NCBI GenBank assembly: GCA_963727465.1 | Contig: CAVSGL010000005.1 | Span: forward strand, 1-64,000 | DNA from: VRUE01 sp963727465 | GTDB lineage: Bacteria > Actinomycetota > Thermoleophilia > Solirubrobacterales > 70-9 | Direction of reading: 5' to 3' | Length of the DNA: 64,000 nucleotides | In this document: positions 25,703 through 34,527 of the stretch, in pieces | Layout: each line of letters opens with the position of its first letter | Position numbering within the stretch: the first letter of the stretch is position 1 | Program-made: the position numbers and the translations under genes | Notes under the pieces: generated by a model | Seen by the model: only the letters and a program-made list of their open reading frames with translations | What the model was told of the DNA's origin: nothing | The model's database searches: none

Positions 25703-27304
25703 CTACTCCCACTCGATCGTCGCCGGCGGCTTCGATGAGATGTCCAAAGCCACTCGATTCACGTCCCTTATCTCGTTGATGATCCGGTTGGAGACCTTCT
25801 CCAGCAGGTCGTAGGGCAGGCGCGCCCAGTCGGCCGTCATCGCGTCGTCGGAGGTGACCGCGCGGATCACGATCGGGTAGGCGTAGGTGCGGCCGTCCCC
25901 CTGCACGCCTACCGAGCGCACGACCGGCAATACGCAGAAGGACTGCCAGAGCCGGCGGTAGAGCTCGGCGGCGCGGATCTCCTCCTGGAGGATCGCGTCG
26001 GCGGCGCGCAGGATGTCGAGCCGCTCCCTGTTGACCTCGCCGCCGACGATGCGGATCGCCAGGCCGGGCCCCGGGAAGGGCTGGCGCCAGACCATCCGCT
26101 CGGGCAGGCCGAGCTCGGCGCCGACCGCGCGCACCTCGTCCTTGAACAGCATCCGCAGCGGCTCGACCAGCTCGAACTCGAGGTCCTCCGGCAGGCCGCC
26201 GACGTTGTGGTGGGACTTGATCGTGTCGGCGGCGTCGCTGCCGCCCGACTCGATCACGTCCGAGTAGAGCGTCCCCTGCACGAGGTAGGCGGCGTCCTCG
26301 AGCTTCGCCGCCTCCTGCTCGAAGACGCGGATGAACTCGCCGCCGATGATCTTGCGCTTGCGCTCGGGCTCGTCGACCCCGGCGAGCTTGGCGAGGAAGC
26401 GCTGCTCGGCATCGACGTGGACGAGCGGGATGCCGAACTGGCCGAACGCCTCGACCACCTGCTCCGCCTCGTTCAGCCGCATCAGGCCGTGGTCGACGAA
26501 GACGCAGGTGAGCTGGTCGCCGACCGCCTTGTGGACGAGCAGCGCCGCGACCGAGGAATCGACGCCTCCGGAGAGGCCGCAGATCACCCTTCCCTCGCCG
26601 ACCTGGGCGCGGATCGCGGCGACCTGTTCGGCGATCACCGACTCGGCCGACCACTGCTGCTCGCAACCGGCGATCTCACGCAGGAACCTGGTCAGGACCT
26701 CGGTGCCGTAGGGCGTGTGGACGACCTCGGGGTGGAACTGGATCCCGTAGAGCCCCCGATCCGGCGCCTCGCAGGCGGCAACCGGCGAGGCGGGCGTCGA
26801 GGCCAGCGCCGCGAATCCCGGCGGCGGCTCGAACACCGAGTCGCGGTGGCTCATCCAGCAGGTCTGCTCCGCCGGCAGTCCGCCGAGCAGGCGCCCGCCG
26901 GAGTTGCGCAGCGCCAGCTCGGCCCGCCCGAACTCGCCCGACTCGGCCGCTTCGACCTTGCCGCCGAGCGCCTGAACCATCGCCTGCATCCCGTAACAGA
27001 TGCCGAGCAGGGGAATCCCAAGGTCGAGCAGTTGCGTCGGGAACTCCGGCGCACCAGGCTCGTACACCGACGCCGGGCCACCGGACAACACCAGAGCCTT
27101 GGGCTTGCGCTCCCGAATCGCCTCAACGGCCGTGTTTGCCGGCAACAGCTCCGAGAAGACGCCGCATTCGCGAATCCTGCGTGCGATCAGCTGCGAATAC
27201 TGTCCGCCGAAATCAAGGACCAGAACCTCCTCCAGGGCATGGGCTCCGTCGGGCGCCATCTCGGACGACTCGGGGGCCGAGGCTTTCAGGAGTGCGTCGC
27301 TCAC
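25703..27304 (-). CDS. guaA: GMP synthase (glutamine-hydrolysing)
   Basis: Converts XMP to GMP. The N-terminal class I glutaminase has the nucleophile in LLGICYGMQAM (Cys103) and His/Glu in GIQFHPEVVHTPYG; the ATP-pyrophosphatase has the P-loop CGLSGGVDSSVAALLV; the dimerisation domain ends in DISSKPPATIEWE. Length 533 residues, with about 25 extra N-terminal residues before LVLDFGGQYSQLIARR. Start GTG 27304. It follows guaB3 on the same strand with palindromic element D1 in the gap. Confidence 0.98.
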   Translation of the reverse strand: MSDALLKASAPESSEMAPDGAHALEEVLVLDFGGQYSQLIARRIRECGVFSELLPANTAVEAIRERKPKALVLSGGPASVYEPGAPEFPTQLLDLGIPLLGICYGMQAMVQALGGKVEAAESGEFGRAELALRNSGGRLLGGLPAEQTCWMSHRDSVFEPPPGFAALASTPASPVAACEAPDRGLYGIQFHPEVVHTPYGTEVLTRFLREIAGCEQQWSAESVIAEQVAAIRAQVGEGRVICGLSGGVDSSVAALLVHKAVGDQLTCVFVDHGLMRLNEAEQVVEAFGQFGIPLVHVDAEQRFLAKLAGVDEPERKRKIIGGEFIRVFEQEAAKLEDAAYLVQGTLYSDVIESGGSDAADTIKSHHNVGGLPEDLEFELVEPLRMLFKDEVRAVGAELGLPERMVWRQPFPGPGLAIRIVGGEVNRERLDILRAADAILQEEIRAAELYRRLWQSFCVLPVVRSVGVQGDGRTYAYPIVIRAVTSDDAMTADWARLPYDLLEKVSNRIINEIRDVNRVALDISSKPPATIEWE

Positions 27305-27314
27305 GCCCCTGCCA

Positions 27315-27400
27315 GCGGGTGGCGGCCCAGGGGGGACCGCCCCCGAGGACGCTTCAGCGACCGCAGGGGGCGGTGGGTCCCCTGGGCCGACAGGACCCGC
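27315..27400. repeat. palindromic element D, copy 1 (86 bp, between guaB3 and guaA)
   Basis: Arms GCGGGT...GGCCCAGG...ACCGCCCCC and their near complement enclose a 21-bp loop (GAGGACGCTTCAGCGACCGC). Copy 2 at 30745 has the same length and I count 76 of 86 identical bases. Fills most of the 117-nt space between the guaB3 stop and the guaA start. Confidence 0.9.
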
Positions 27401-27421
27401 TGGCCCGGGACGTGAACGTCC

Positions 27422-28627
27422 CTAGTCATCCGAAACCGCCACCCCCGCTGAGACGGCCGCGCTTCCGTTGGACCCCATGCCCACGGCCTGTTCGGTCTGT
27501 AGCTTCTTGCCCTCGCTCATCAGCGCCGGCGCGACCATCACCTCGGCCCGCTGGAAGGAGCGGATGTCCTCGTAGCCGGTCGTCGCCATCGAGGTTTTCA
27601 GCGCCCCCATCAGATTGAAGGTGCCGTCGTTCTCCTGGGCCGGCCCGAGCAGGATCTCCTCCATCGTCCCGTCCTGCTTGGTCGAGACGCGCGTGCCGCG
27701 CGGCAGCGAGGGATGGAAGGTCGCCATGCCCCAGTGGAAGCCGCGCCCCGGCGCCTCCTTGGCACGGGCCAGCGGCGAGCCGACCATGACCGCGTCGGCG
27801 CCCACGGCGATCGCCTTGGAGACGTCTCCGCCGGTGCGCATGCCGCCGTCGGCGATCACGTTGACGTACTCGCCGGTCTCGAGCATGTGCTGCGAGCGGG
27901 CCGCCGCCACGTCGGCGATCGCGGTCGCCTGCGGCACGCCGATCCCGAGCACGCCGCGGGTCGTGCAGGCGGCGCCGGGGCCGACGCCGACGAGGACGCC
28001 GACGGCGCCGGTCCGCATCAGGTGCAGGCCGGTCGAGTAGGAGGCGCAACCGCCGACCACGGTCGGCACCGGCACTTCCGAGATGAACTCCTTCAGGTTG
28101 AGCGGCTCGACCGTGGTCGAGACGTGTTCGGCGGAGATCACCGTGCCCTGGATGACGAGGATGTCGATCCCGGCCTCGACCGCGATCTCGTAGTGCTCGC
28201 GCACCTTCTGCGGGGTGAGCGAGCCGCAGGCGACCGCGCCGCGGTCCTTGACCTCCTGGATCCGCCGCCCGATCAGCTCGGGCTTGACCGGCTCCATGTA
28301 GATCTCCTGCATGATCCGCGTCGCCTCGTGCACCGGCGCGGCGGCGATCTTCTCCAGCTGCTCCTCGGCGTTCTCGAAGCGGGTCCAGATCCCCTCCAGG
28401 TTGAGCACGCCGAGACCGCCGAGCTCGTTGACGAGCACCGCGGTGTCGGGGCTCACCACCCCGTCCATCGCCGAGGCGACGAGCGGCAGCTCGAAACGGT
28501 AGGGGCCGAGGGTCCAGCTGATGTCTATGTCGTCGGGATCGCGGGTGCGGCGCGACGGAACGATCGCGATGTCGTCGAATCCGTAGGCGCGCCTCCCTTT
28601 CTTGCCACGACCGATGTCGATCTCCAA
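27422..28627 (-). CDS. guaB3: GuaB3-type IMP dehydrogenase-related protein
   Basis: TIM-barrel protein of the IMPDH/GMP reductase family, the actinobacterial GuaB3 type. Visible are YGFDDIAIVPSRRTRDPDDI, LPLVASAMDGVVSPDTAVL, the active-site loop GPGAACTTRGVLGIG (catalytic Cys), VIADGGMRTGGDVSKAIAVG and EGKKLQTEQAVGMGSNG. No CBS domains, 401 residues. Start TTG 28627 has GGAGG 6 nt upstream; no better start exists. Next to guaA, so a role in guanine nucleotide supply or salvage is expected, but the exact reaction of GuaB3 proteins needs assay. Confidence 0.92.
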   Translation of the reverse strand: MEIDIGRGKKGRRAYGFDDIAIVPSRRTRDPDDIDISWTLGPYRFELPLVASAMDGVVSPDTAVLVNELGGLGVLNLEGIWTRFENAEEQLEKIAAAPVHEATRIMQEIYMEPVKPELIGRRIQEVKDRGAVACGSLTPQKVREHYEIAVEAGIDILVIQGTVISAEHVSTTVEPLNLKEFISEVPVPTVVGGCASYSTGLHLMRTGAVGVLVGVGPGAACTTRGVLGIGVPQATAIADVAAARSQHMLETGEYVNVIADGGMRTGGDVSKAIAVGADAVMVGSPLARAKEAPGRGFHWGMATFHPSLPRGTRVSTKQDGTMEEILLGPAQENDGTFNLMGALKTSMATTGYEDIRSFQRAEVMVAPALMSEGKKLQTEQAVGMGSNGSAAVSAGVAVSDD

Positions 28628-28665
28628 ATCAGTCCTCCAGGCGGGATGGCGTTGAAGGACTGAGC

Positions 28666-29622
28666 CTACACTTCCGCGTGGACCTCCAACTCGCGCACCT
28701 CGACCTCGTCGAGCAGGCGCTCGACGCGGCGGCGGTCGACGGTTCCGGCGCCGAAGTGCTGGGTCGACTCGGCGCCGCAGGCGACGCCGTAGGCAAGGCA
28801 CTCCGCCGGCTCGCGCCCGTCGTAGAGCCCGGCCGCGTAGCCGGCGAGGAAGGCGTCGCCGGAGCCGACCGTCGAGACCGGTTCCAGCGGTTTGGTGCGG
28901 ACCTCGAGCACGCGTCGTTCGGCCCCTTCGCCGACGACGGCGAGGCAGCCGTCGGGCCGCGTGATCGCCGCCTCGCCGGCGCCGAGCCTGACCAGCTCGG
29001 AGAGGCCGTGGACGAAGTCGTCGCGGTCGGCGAACTCCTGGCCGACCAGCTCCTCGGCCTCGCGCTCGTTCGGGGTGACGACGGAGACCCCGGCGCGGAT
29101 CCCCGCCAGCATCGGCTCACCCTCGGCGTCGAGGATCGTCCTCACGCCCGCGTCGCGCAGGTCCTCGATCAGGCGCGCGTAGAGCTCCGCCCCGGCGCCC
29201 GGCGGCAGGGTTCCGGCGAGCACGCATAGCTTCGCCCCGTCGGCCAGGTAGCGCAGCCGCTCGACGAAGCGCTCGACCTCCTCCGGGCTGACGGCCGGGC
29301 CGCGCTCGTTGATCTCGGTCTGCTCGCCCGAGGTCGGGTCGACGACCGCCATGTTGATCCGCGTCTCGCCGGCGATCCAGGTGAAGTCGGTGAGGATCGC
29401 CTCGCGCCGCAGCTGCTCCAGCACGCGGTTGCCGGTCGGCCCGCCGGCGAAGCCCGCGGCGATCACCGGGCGCCCCAGCAGGCGCAGGGCGCGGGCGACG
29501 TTGATCCCCTTGCCGCCGGCGACCGTGCGGCTCTCGACCGCGCGGTGGCGATGGCCGAGGCGGATGTTCGGGACCGCGACCGTGCGATCGATCGCGGCGT
29601 TGAGCGTGACCGTGAGGATCAT
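28666..29622 (-). CDS. PfkB-family hexose phosphate kinase (1-phosphofructokinase type)
   Basis: Ribokinase-fold sugar kinase of 318 residues. It begins MILTVTLNAAIDRTV, has the substrate motif TVAGGKGINVARALRLLG and the C-terminal PfkB signature STVGSGDAFLAGYAAGL with the catalytic Asp. These features match 1-phosphofructokinase/6-phosphofructokinase II; which substrate is used cannot be decided. ATG 29622 overlaps the stop of the DD-carboxypeptidase (ATGA). No PTS genes are nearby, so the link to fructose uptake is open. Confidence 0.85.
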   Translation of the reverse strand: MILTVTLNAAIDRTVAVPNIRLGHRHRAVESRTVAGGKGINVARALRLLGRPVIAAGFAGGPTGNRVLEQLRREAILTDFTWIAGETRINMAVVDPTSGEQTEINERGPAVSPEEVERFVERLRYLADGAKLCVLAGTLPPGAGAELYARLIEDLRDAGVRTILDAEGEPMLAGIRAGVSVVTPNEREAEELVGQEFADRDDFVHGLSELVRLGAGEAAITRPDGCLAVVGEGAERRVLEVRTKPLEPVSTVGSGDAFLAGYAAGLYDGREPAECLAYGVACGAESTQHFGAGTVDRRRVERLLDEVEVRELEVHAEV

Positions 29623-30887
29623 CGCCGGGAAGCTCTCGTGAGGCGCCTCAGAAACACTGCTGCGACCAGTATCGCGAACAGCGCCAGCGCGATCCAGAGC
29701 AGGTTGTCTGCAATGCCGCTGCGCAGCCGCTGCCAGGCGCTCGCCTTCGGCAGCGCGCGACCGGCCCGCAGCGGCACGCTGGCGGCCCGCAGGCCGTCGA
29801 CGCGGACGATCGCCCGCCCGAGCCTGGCGCCGCGCCGGATCGGGCCCTCGACCTCGCGCGGCGCGCGCACCGCGACCGAGAGGCGCTGATCGCCCCGCAC
29901 GCCGACCGCGACGGTGCGCGCGGCGCGCAGCGGCAGCTCGCCGCCGGCATAGCGGATCGAGGGACGGGCGAGCGGCTGGCCGACGCGGACCGGCTTGCGC
30001 TTGCGGTACCTGGAGAAGCCGTATTCGAGCAGCTCCCGCGTCTCCTCGTCGCGTTCGCTCTCGGTCCAGGTGCCGAGCACCGCTGAGATCAGCTCGACCC
30101 CCTTGCGCCGGCCGGCCCCGACCAGGCAGTACTGGGCGCCGAAGGTGTGGCCCGTCTTCACCCCGGTCGCCCACGAGTTATCGAGCAGAAAGTCGTTGAT
30201 CGTCTCGATCCGCCGCGGCGGGCGCAGGCTGCGCAACAGTGCCGCGCGCGAGTCGGCGATGCGGGCGAAGGCCGGCTCGCGCAGCAGCCGCCGGGCGAGG
30301 GCGACGAGGTCGCCGGCGCTCGAGTAGTTGCCCGCCTGGTCGAGACCGATCGGGTTCGCGTAATGGGTGTCGGCGAGGCCGAGCGCCGCCGCGTAGCGGT
30401 TCATCTGGCCGACGAAGCGCCGCTCGGAGCCGGCGGCGGCGCGGGCGAGGTCGTAGGCGGCGTCGTTGCCGCTGCGCAGGATCAACCCGTACAACAGATC
30501 GCGCACGCTGATCCGCTGACCGGGCCGCAGCTCGAGCAGCGACTCCCCATAGATCGGCGTGTACGGCGCCGCCCTGACGATCCGGTCCAGCGGCAGCTCC
30601 CGCAGCGCCACGTAGGCAGTCATCAGCTTCGTAGTGCTCGCGATCGGCAGGTGCCGCCGCACCGCATGGGATGCCAGCACCTCCCCGGTTCGCGCGTCGA
30701 CCAACGCCCACGCTCGCGCCGCAAGCTTCGGCGACGTCTCGTCCGCGGGTGGCGCCGTAGGCGGTACCGCCCCCGAGGACGCTTCAGCGACCGCAGGGGA
30801 CGGGGGGTCCCCCGCGGCGACAGGACCCGCGGCCGCAAAGGCCACGAGCACCAGGCTCACCAGCGCAACCAGTCGGCTGGCGCTCAC
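29619..30887 (-). CDS. D-alanyl-D-alanine carboxypeptidase (serine type, PBP5-like)
   Basis: Trims D-Ala from peptidoglycan stem peptides at the outer membrane face. A signal peptide is followed by the penicillin-binding motifs SxxK (IASTTKLM, Ser84/Lys87), SxN (RSGNDAAY) and KTG (GVKTGHTFG), then a C-terminal beta domain and a C-terminal membrane helix (LLWIALALFAILVAAVFL). Residues about 20-48 (GPVAAGDPPSPAVAEASSG, then AVPP) are encoded by palindromic element D2, just behind the signal peptide. GTG 30887 overlaps the LysM stop by 4 nt. Confidence 0.95.
   Translation of the reverse strand: MSASRLVALVSLVLVAFAAAGPVAAGDPPSPAVAEASSGAVPPTAPPADETSPKLAARAWALVDARTGEVLASHAVRRHLPIASTTKLMTAYVALRELPLDRIVRAAPYTPIYGESLLELRPGQRISVRDLLYGLILRSGNDAAYDLARAAAGSERRFVGQMNRYAAALGLADTHYANPIGLDQAGNYSSAGDLVALARRLLREPAFARIADSRAALLRSLRPPRRIETINDFLLDNSWATGVKTGHTFGAQYCLVGAGRRKGVELISAVLGTWTESERDEETRELLEYGFSRYRKRKPVRVGQPLARPSIRYAGGELPLRAARTVAVGVRGDQRLSVAVRAPREVEGPIRRGARLGRAIVRVDGLRAASVPLRAGRALPKASAWQRLRSGIADNLLWIALALFAILVAAVFLRRLTRASRR
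30745..30830. repeat. palindromic element D, copy 2 (86 bp, inside the carboxypeptidase gene)
   Basis: Same length and outer ends (GCGGGT ... ACAGGACCCGC) as the copy at 27315. Read in frame within the DD-carboxypeptidase, directly behind the signal peptide region. Confidence 0.9.
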
Positions 30888-31198
30888 CGCAGCCGGAGCT
30901 TTTCGCCTGAGATCAGGATCTGGGGATCTACGCCGGGATTCAGCCTGAGGATCGTGGCGACGGGCACGCCCGTCTTGTGGGCGATCGAGGTCAGGGTGTC
31001 GCCGTTCTGGACCACGTAGGTCTTCGGCGTTTGGCGCTTGGAGCGGCCCGAGCTCGAGTGACTCGGGTGATTCGAGCTCTTGGTCGAGCTCCCGCCGTCC
31101 CCGCCGCCGAGCGTCGCCGCGACCAGCACGATCACGACGACGAAGCCGCAGATGACCGCGGCGGCGGCGAGGACTCTGGCGGGTGCTCTGGAGCTCAG
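30884..31198 (-). CDS. LysM-domain membrane-anchored protein with probable CTG start
   Basis: The C-terminal LysM (YVVQNGDTLTSIAHKTGVPV ATILRLNPG region) binds peptidoglycan. From GTG 31135 only part of the anchor would be made; extending the frame upstream completes a full helix (VLAAAAVICGFVVVIVLVAA) and reaches CTG 31198, which overlaps the HU stop as CTGA, the same geometry as the GTGA/ATGA overlaps of its neighbours. I therefore prefer the CTG (protein MSSRAPAR..., 104 residues). A Ser-rich linker joins anchor and LysM. Middle gene of the HU-LysM-carboxypeptidase-PfkB string. Confidence 0.8.
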   Translation of the reverse strand: MSSRAPARVLAAAAVICGFVVVIVLVAATLGGGDGGSSTKSSNHPSHSSSGRSKRQTPKTYVVQNGDTLTSIAHKTGVPVATILRLNPGVDPQILISGEKLRLR

Positions 31199-31473
31199 CC
31201 CTTGACCTTGGTCTTCAGCGCCGAGCCGGCGGAGAAGCGCGGAACCTTGCCGCCGGGGATGGTGATGCGCTCGCCGGTGCGCGGGTTGACGCCCTGGCGC
31301 GGACCGCGCTCGGCGACGTGGAACTTGCCGAAGCCGGTGAAGCTGACCTCACCTCCGCCGCTCAGGGTGTCGGTGATCGCGTCGAGGACGGCGTCGACCG
31401 CGTCGCTCGCGGCCTTCTTGCTGCCCACCCGCTCATCAGCTGCCAGTTGGTCCAAAAACTCAGCCTTGGTCAC
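31195..31473 (-). CDS. HU family DNA-binding protein
   Basis: Nucleoid protein of 92 residues: MTKAEFLDQLAADERVGSKK, the core VSFTGFGKFHVAERGPRQG and the DNA-binding beta arm GVNPRTGERITIPGGKVPRF. No lysine-rich C-terminal tail of the mycobacterial HupB kind is present. GTG 31473 has GGAGGAG about 8 nt upstream. First gene of a translationally coupled string that continues with LysM, DD-carboxypeptidase and PfkB genes, an odd association of a nucleoid protein with wall enzymes. Confidence 0.96.
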   Translation of the reverse strand: MTKAEFLDQLAADERVGSKKAASDAVDAVLDAITDTLSGGGEVSFTGFGKFHVAERGPRQGVNPRTGERITIPGGKVPRFSAGSALKTKVKG

Positions 31474-31559
31474 GTCGAAGCTCCTCCATCTGTCGTTGAG
31501 GTCGGCGGCAATCTAACAGCGCATTCGGCGTCATTGCCGCCTGCGGCGCGGATTCTCCG

Positions 31560-32915
31560 CTACGACCCGCTGACGGTCATCTCGCCGATCAGCAGCGGCG
31601 GGGTGCTGACCGAGCCGCCGAACGGCACCCAGCGGGGCTGCGAGCCGGCCGCACGCACGGCGCCGAGCATCGAGACGAGGTCGCTGGCGATCGTGAACTC
31701 GCGCACTGGCCCGGCCTTCTCGCCGGCCGCGATCTCGCGGCCGGAGGCGCCGACCGAGAAGACGCCGGTGACCGGGTTGACGCCGGAGTGCAGGCCGGCG
31801 ACGTCGCTGACGTAGACGCCCCCCTCCGCCCCGGCGAGAAGCTCGATGAGGTCGGCGCCGCCCGGCACGACGACGAGGTTCGAGGCCGCGACGCCGGGCG
31901 GCGAGCGGTAGCCCGAGCGGCCGGCGTTGCCGGTCGAGGCCGCGTCGCCGCGCCGCGCCGTGTAGGAGTCGTGGAGGAAGGTGCGCAGGCGACCGTCCTC
32001 GATCAGCGCGGTGCGCCGCCGCGGCGTGCCCTCGGCGTCGACCGGCGCGCTGCCGAAGCCGGCGGGGTCGAGGCCGTCGTCATCCAGCGCGAAAGCCGTC
32101 GAGGCGACCTCCTCGCCGAGCCGCCCGGCGAACGGCGAGCGGCCGCGCTGCACCGCATCTGCGCCGGCCGCTTTGCCGAGCAGGCCGACGAAGCTCGCCG
32201 CCACGGTCGGGTCGAGCACCACCGGACAGCGGCGTGAGGTCGGCTTCGAGGAGCCGATCATCTCGGTCGCGCGCTCGGCGCCTTCGCGGCCGATCGCCGC
32301 CGGGTCGAGCTGCGCCGGGCCGCGGGCGAGGTCGAAGCCGAGGCCGCTCTCGCGACCGCCGTCGCCCTCGGCCAGGGCCTGCGCGTAGGCGTAGCAGCTC
32401 GTCGTCTCGTACTCGCCGCCGGCGGCGGTGGACGAAGCGATCGCGACGCGCTCGGCGCTGTCGAAGTAGACGGCCTGCTCGACCGCGACGACGCGAGGGG
32501 CCGCATCGAGCGCCGCCCGCTCCACGGCCAGAGCCAGATCGGCGACCCGGTCGGCGGCCCACTCGCCGCGGGTCGGATCGCTGAGACCGTCCAGCGCCGC
32601 CGGCTCGCCCTCGCCGCTCGGCGCGGCGGCGAACTCGTCCTCGTCCGCCGCCCGCGCCGCCTCGACCGCCCGTGCCGCGATCTCGGTCACGCCGGGCGGC
32701 GAGAGGTCGGTGCCGAAGCCGTAGCCGACCCGGCCGCCGATCCAGACGCGCAGGCCGAGACCGCGCTGGGTGGCCGCCGTGAGGCTCTCGACCTCGCCGC
32801 CGTGCACCCGCAGCTCGCGGTTCTCGGCTTCGCTCGCATAGGCCTCGGCGTCGCCGGCGCCGCTCGCGACGGCCTGCTCGACGGCGCCCCCGGCCAGCGC
32901 GGCGAGGTCGCTCAC
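31560..32915 (-). CDS. pmbA: TldE/PmbA family peptidase subunit
   Basis: Partner of TldD in a heterodimeric protease that unfolds and trims peptides (including modified peptides in known cases). It has 451 residues and the family's beta-sheet core (PVVLDPTVAASFVGLLGKA, SGVNPVTGVFSVGASG) but no HExxxH, as expected for the non-catalytic TldE side. GTG 32915 overlaps the tldD stop by 4 nt (GTGA). Last gene of the roadblock-small protein-tldD-pmbA unit. Confidence 0.92.
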   Translation of the reverse strand: MSDLAALAGGAVEQAVASGAGDAEAYASEAENRELRVHGGEVESLTAATQRGLGLRVWIGGRVGYGFGTDLSPPGVTEIAARAVEAARAADEDEFAAAPSGEGEPAALDGLSDPTRGEWAADRVADLALAVERAALDAAPRVVAVEQAVYFDSAERVAIASSTAAGGEYETTSCYAYAQALAEGDGGRESGLGFDLARGPAQLDPAAIGREGAERATEMIGSSKPTSRRCPVVLDPTVAASFVGLLGKAAGADAVQRGRSPFAGRLGEEVASTAFALDDDGLDPAGFGSAPVDAEGTPRRRTALIEDGRLRTFLHDSYTARRGDAASTGNAGRSGYRSPPGVAASNLVVVPGGADLIELLAGAEGGVYVSDVAGLHSGVNPVTGVFSVGASGREIAAGEKAGPVREFTIASDLVSMLGAVRAAGSQPRWVPFGGSVSTPPLLIGEMTVSGS

Positions 32916-34303
32916 GCCTCCGTCCCCCCGACCGTCATCGCGGCGATGCGGACGTGCCCCTGGCCGGTCCCGACCGGGACTTTCTGGCCGCCCTTGCCGC
33001 AGATCCCGGTCTTCATCCAGAAGTCGCTGCCGACCGCGTCGATCGCCGCCAGCGCCTCGAGGCAGTTGCCGACCAGGGTGGCGCCGCGGCAGGGCCGGGT
33101 CACCTTTCCGCCCTCGATCAGGTAGCCCTCGCTGACGCCGAAGACGAAGTCGCCGGTCGCCGGGTCGACCTGGCCGCCGCCGAAGGAGACCGCGTAGAAG
33201 CCGTCGGAGACCTCGCCGACGATCGCCTCCGGCTCGGCCTCGCCGGGCGCGATGTAGGTGTTGGTCATGCGCGGAATCGGCAGGTGGCGGAAGCTCTCGC
33301 GGCGGCCGTTGCCGGTCTGGGCGACGCCTTCGCGGGCGGCGCTGCGACGGTCGTGCAGGAAGCCGACCAGGCGACCCTCCTCGATCACCCGCGTCCTCTG
33401 CGTCGGCGCGCCCTCGTCGTCGATCGCGTCGCTGCCCCACTCGCCCGGCATGCGGCCGTCGTCGTAGGCCGTGAGCAGCGGCTGCGCCACGGGCTCGCCG
33501 AGCTTGCCGGCGTAGACGCTGGCGCCCTTCTGCACGTGGTCGGCCTCGAGCCCGTGGCCGGTCATCTCGTGGAAGAGGACGCCGCCGAAGCCGCCGCCGA
33601 CGACGACCGGCATCGAGCCGGTCGGGGCCGGGCCGGCGTCGAGCAGAGTCAGCGCCTTGCCCGCGGCGCTCTCGGCGATCGCCGCCGGGTCGCCGTCGAA
33701 GAGCTCGAAGCCGCGCGCCGCGCCGAGCGTCTCCGCCCCGGTCTCGACCCGGTCGCCGCGGCGGGCGACGGCCTGGGCGCCGATCCGCACGCGGGTGCGG
33801 TCGTCGCCGCCCAGCAGCCCGTCAGAGTTCGCGATCGAGACCTCGCGGCGCGCCTCGCCGTAGGAGGCCATCGCCTGCGCCACCTCGGCGCCCGCCGAGC
33901 GCGCGCGCTCGTCCAGCTCGCGCAGCAGCTCGGCCTTGCGCGCCGCCGGCACGTCCCCCGGCGGTTGCTCGACCGGCTGCGGGCTGCTCGCCTCGGCGCG
34001 CAGCGCGCGCGGCTCGGCGCGCTCGCCGCGCAGCGCCGCCGCGGCCTCGTCGGCGGCGCGCTCGAGGTCGGCCGGGTCGAGCCCGTCGACGTGGGCGAAG
34101 TAGGTCGTGGCGCCGCTCAGAACGCGCACGCCGGCCCCCTCTTCGGCTCCCGACTGCACCGACTCGATCCGCGACTCGTCGATCGCCATGGTGAGGCCGC
34201 CGCGCCGTTCGGCGAAGACCTCGGCGAAATCGCCGCCGTTCGCCAGGGCGCGGCCGAGCACCCGTTCGGCGACGGACGGGTCGAGCAGCTCGGCGGCGCT
34301 CAC
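32912..34303 (-). CDS. tldD: TldD family metallopeptidase subunit
   Basis: Catalytic subunit of the TldD/TldE protease. The zinc motif HEMTGH (His245, Glu246, His250) sits in GGGFGGVLFHEMTGHGLEAD; GVSEGYLIEGGKVTRPCRGA and the end KVPVGTGQGHVRIAAM are further landmarks. It is 463 residues, normal length. ATG 34303 overlaps the stop of a 75-residue protein gene by 4 nt, and pmbA follows with the same overlap, so the three proteins are probably made in equal amounts. Confidence 0.94.
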   Translation of the reverse strand: MSAAELLDPSVAERVLGRALANGGDFAEVFAERRGGLTMAIDESRIESVQSGAEEGAGVRVLSGATTYFAHVDGLDPADLERAADEAAAALRGERAEPRALRAEASSPQPVEQPPGDVPAARKAELLRELDERARSAGAEVAQAMASYGEARREVSIANSDGLLGGDDRTRVRIGAQAVARRGDRVETGAETLGAARGFELFDGDPAAIAESAAGKALTLLDAGPAPTGSMPVVVGGGFGGVLFHEMTGHGLEADHVQKGASVYAGKLGEPVAQPLLTAYDDGRMPGEWGSDAIDDEGAPTQRTRVIEEGRLVGFLHDRRSAAREGVAQTGNGRRESFRHLPIPRMTNTYIAPGEAEPEAIVGEVSDGFYAVSFGGGQVDPATGDFVFGVSEGYLIEGGKVTRPCRGATLVGNCLEALAAIDAVGSDFWMKTGICGKGGQKVPVGTGQGHVRIAAMTVGGTEA

Positions 34304-34527
34304 GATTTCGCCTTCCTGCCGGCGACCTCGATCAGCCGGCCCGCGGCGACGAAGAGCTCTCCGCCGGCGGCCGAGTCGGTGGCGTGGTCGTCGGCCCTGC
34401 CCCCCTTGTAGTAGAGGCGGGCGAAGGGACGGCGCGAGGCGCGGCGGCGGCGCATGTAGGCAGCGGCCTCGTCGGCGTAGCCGGAGACGCGGTCGAGCAG
34501 CACGCGGTGCGGCTTAGGCGGCGTCAT
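34300..34527 (-). CDS. small basic protein coupled to tldD, unknown
   Basis: A 75-residue basic protein with an Arg-rich middle (YMRRRRASRRPFARLYYKGG) and no signal peptide. ATG 34527 lies inside the end of the roadblock-like gene (14-nt overlap) and its stop overlaps the tldD ATG. I recognise no family. Its tight coupling to tldD makes it a possible substrate, adaptor or assembly factor of the protease; this is inference from position only. Confidence 0.65.
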   Translation of the reverse strand: MTPPKPHRVLLDRVSGYADEAAAYMRRRRASRRPFARLYYKGGRADDHATDSAAGGELFVAAGRLIEVAGRKAKS

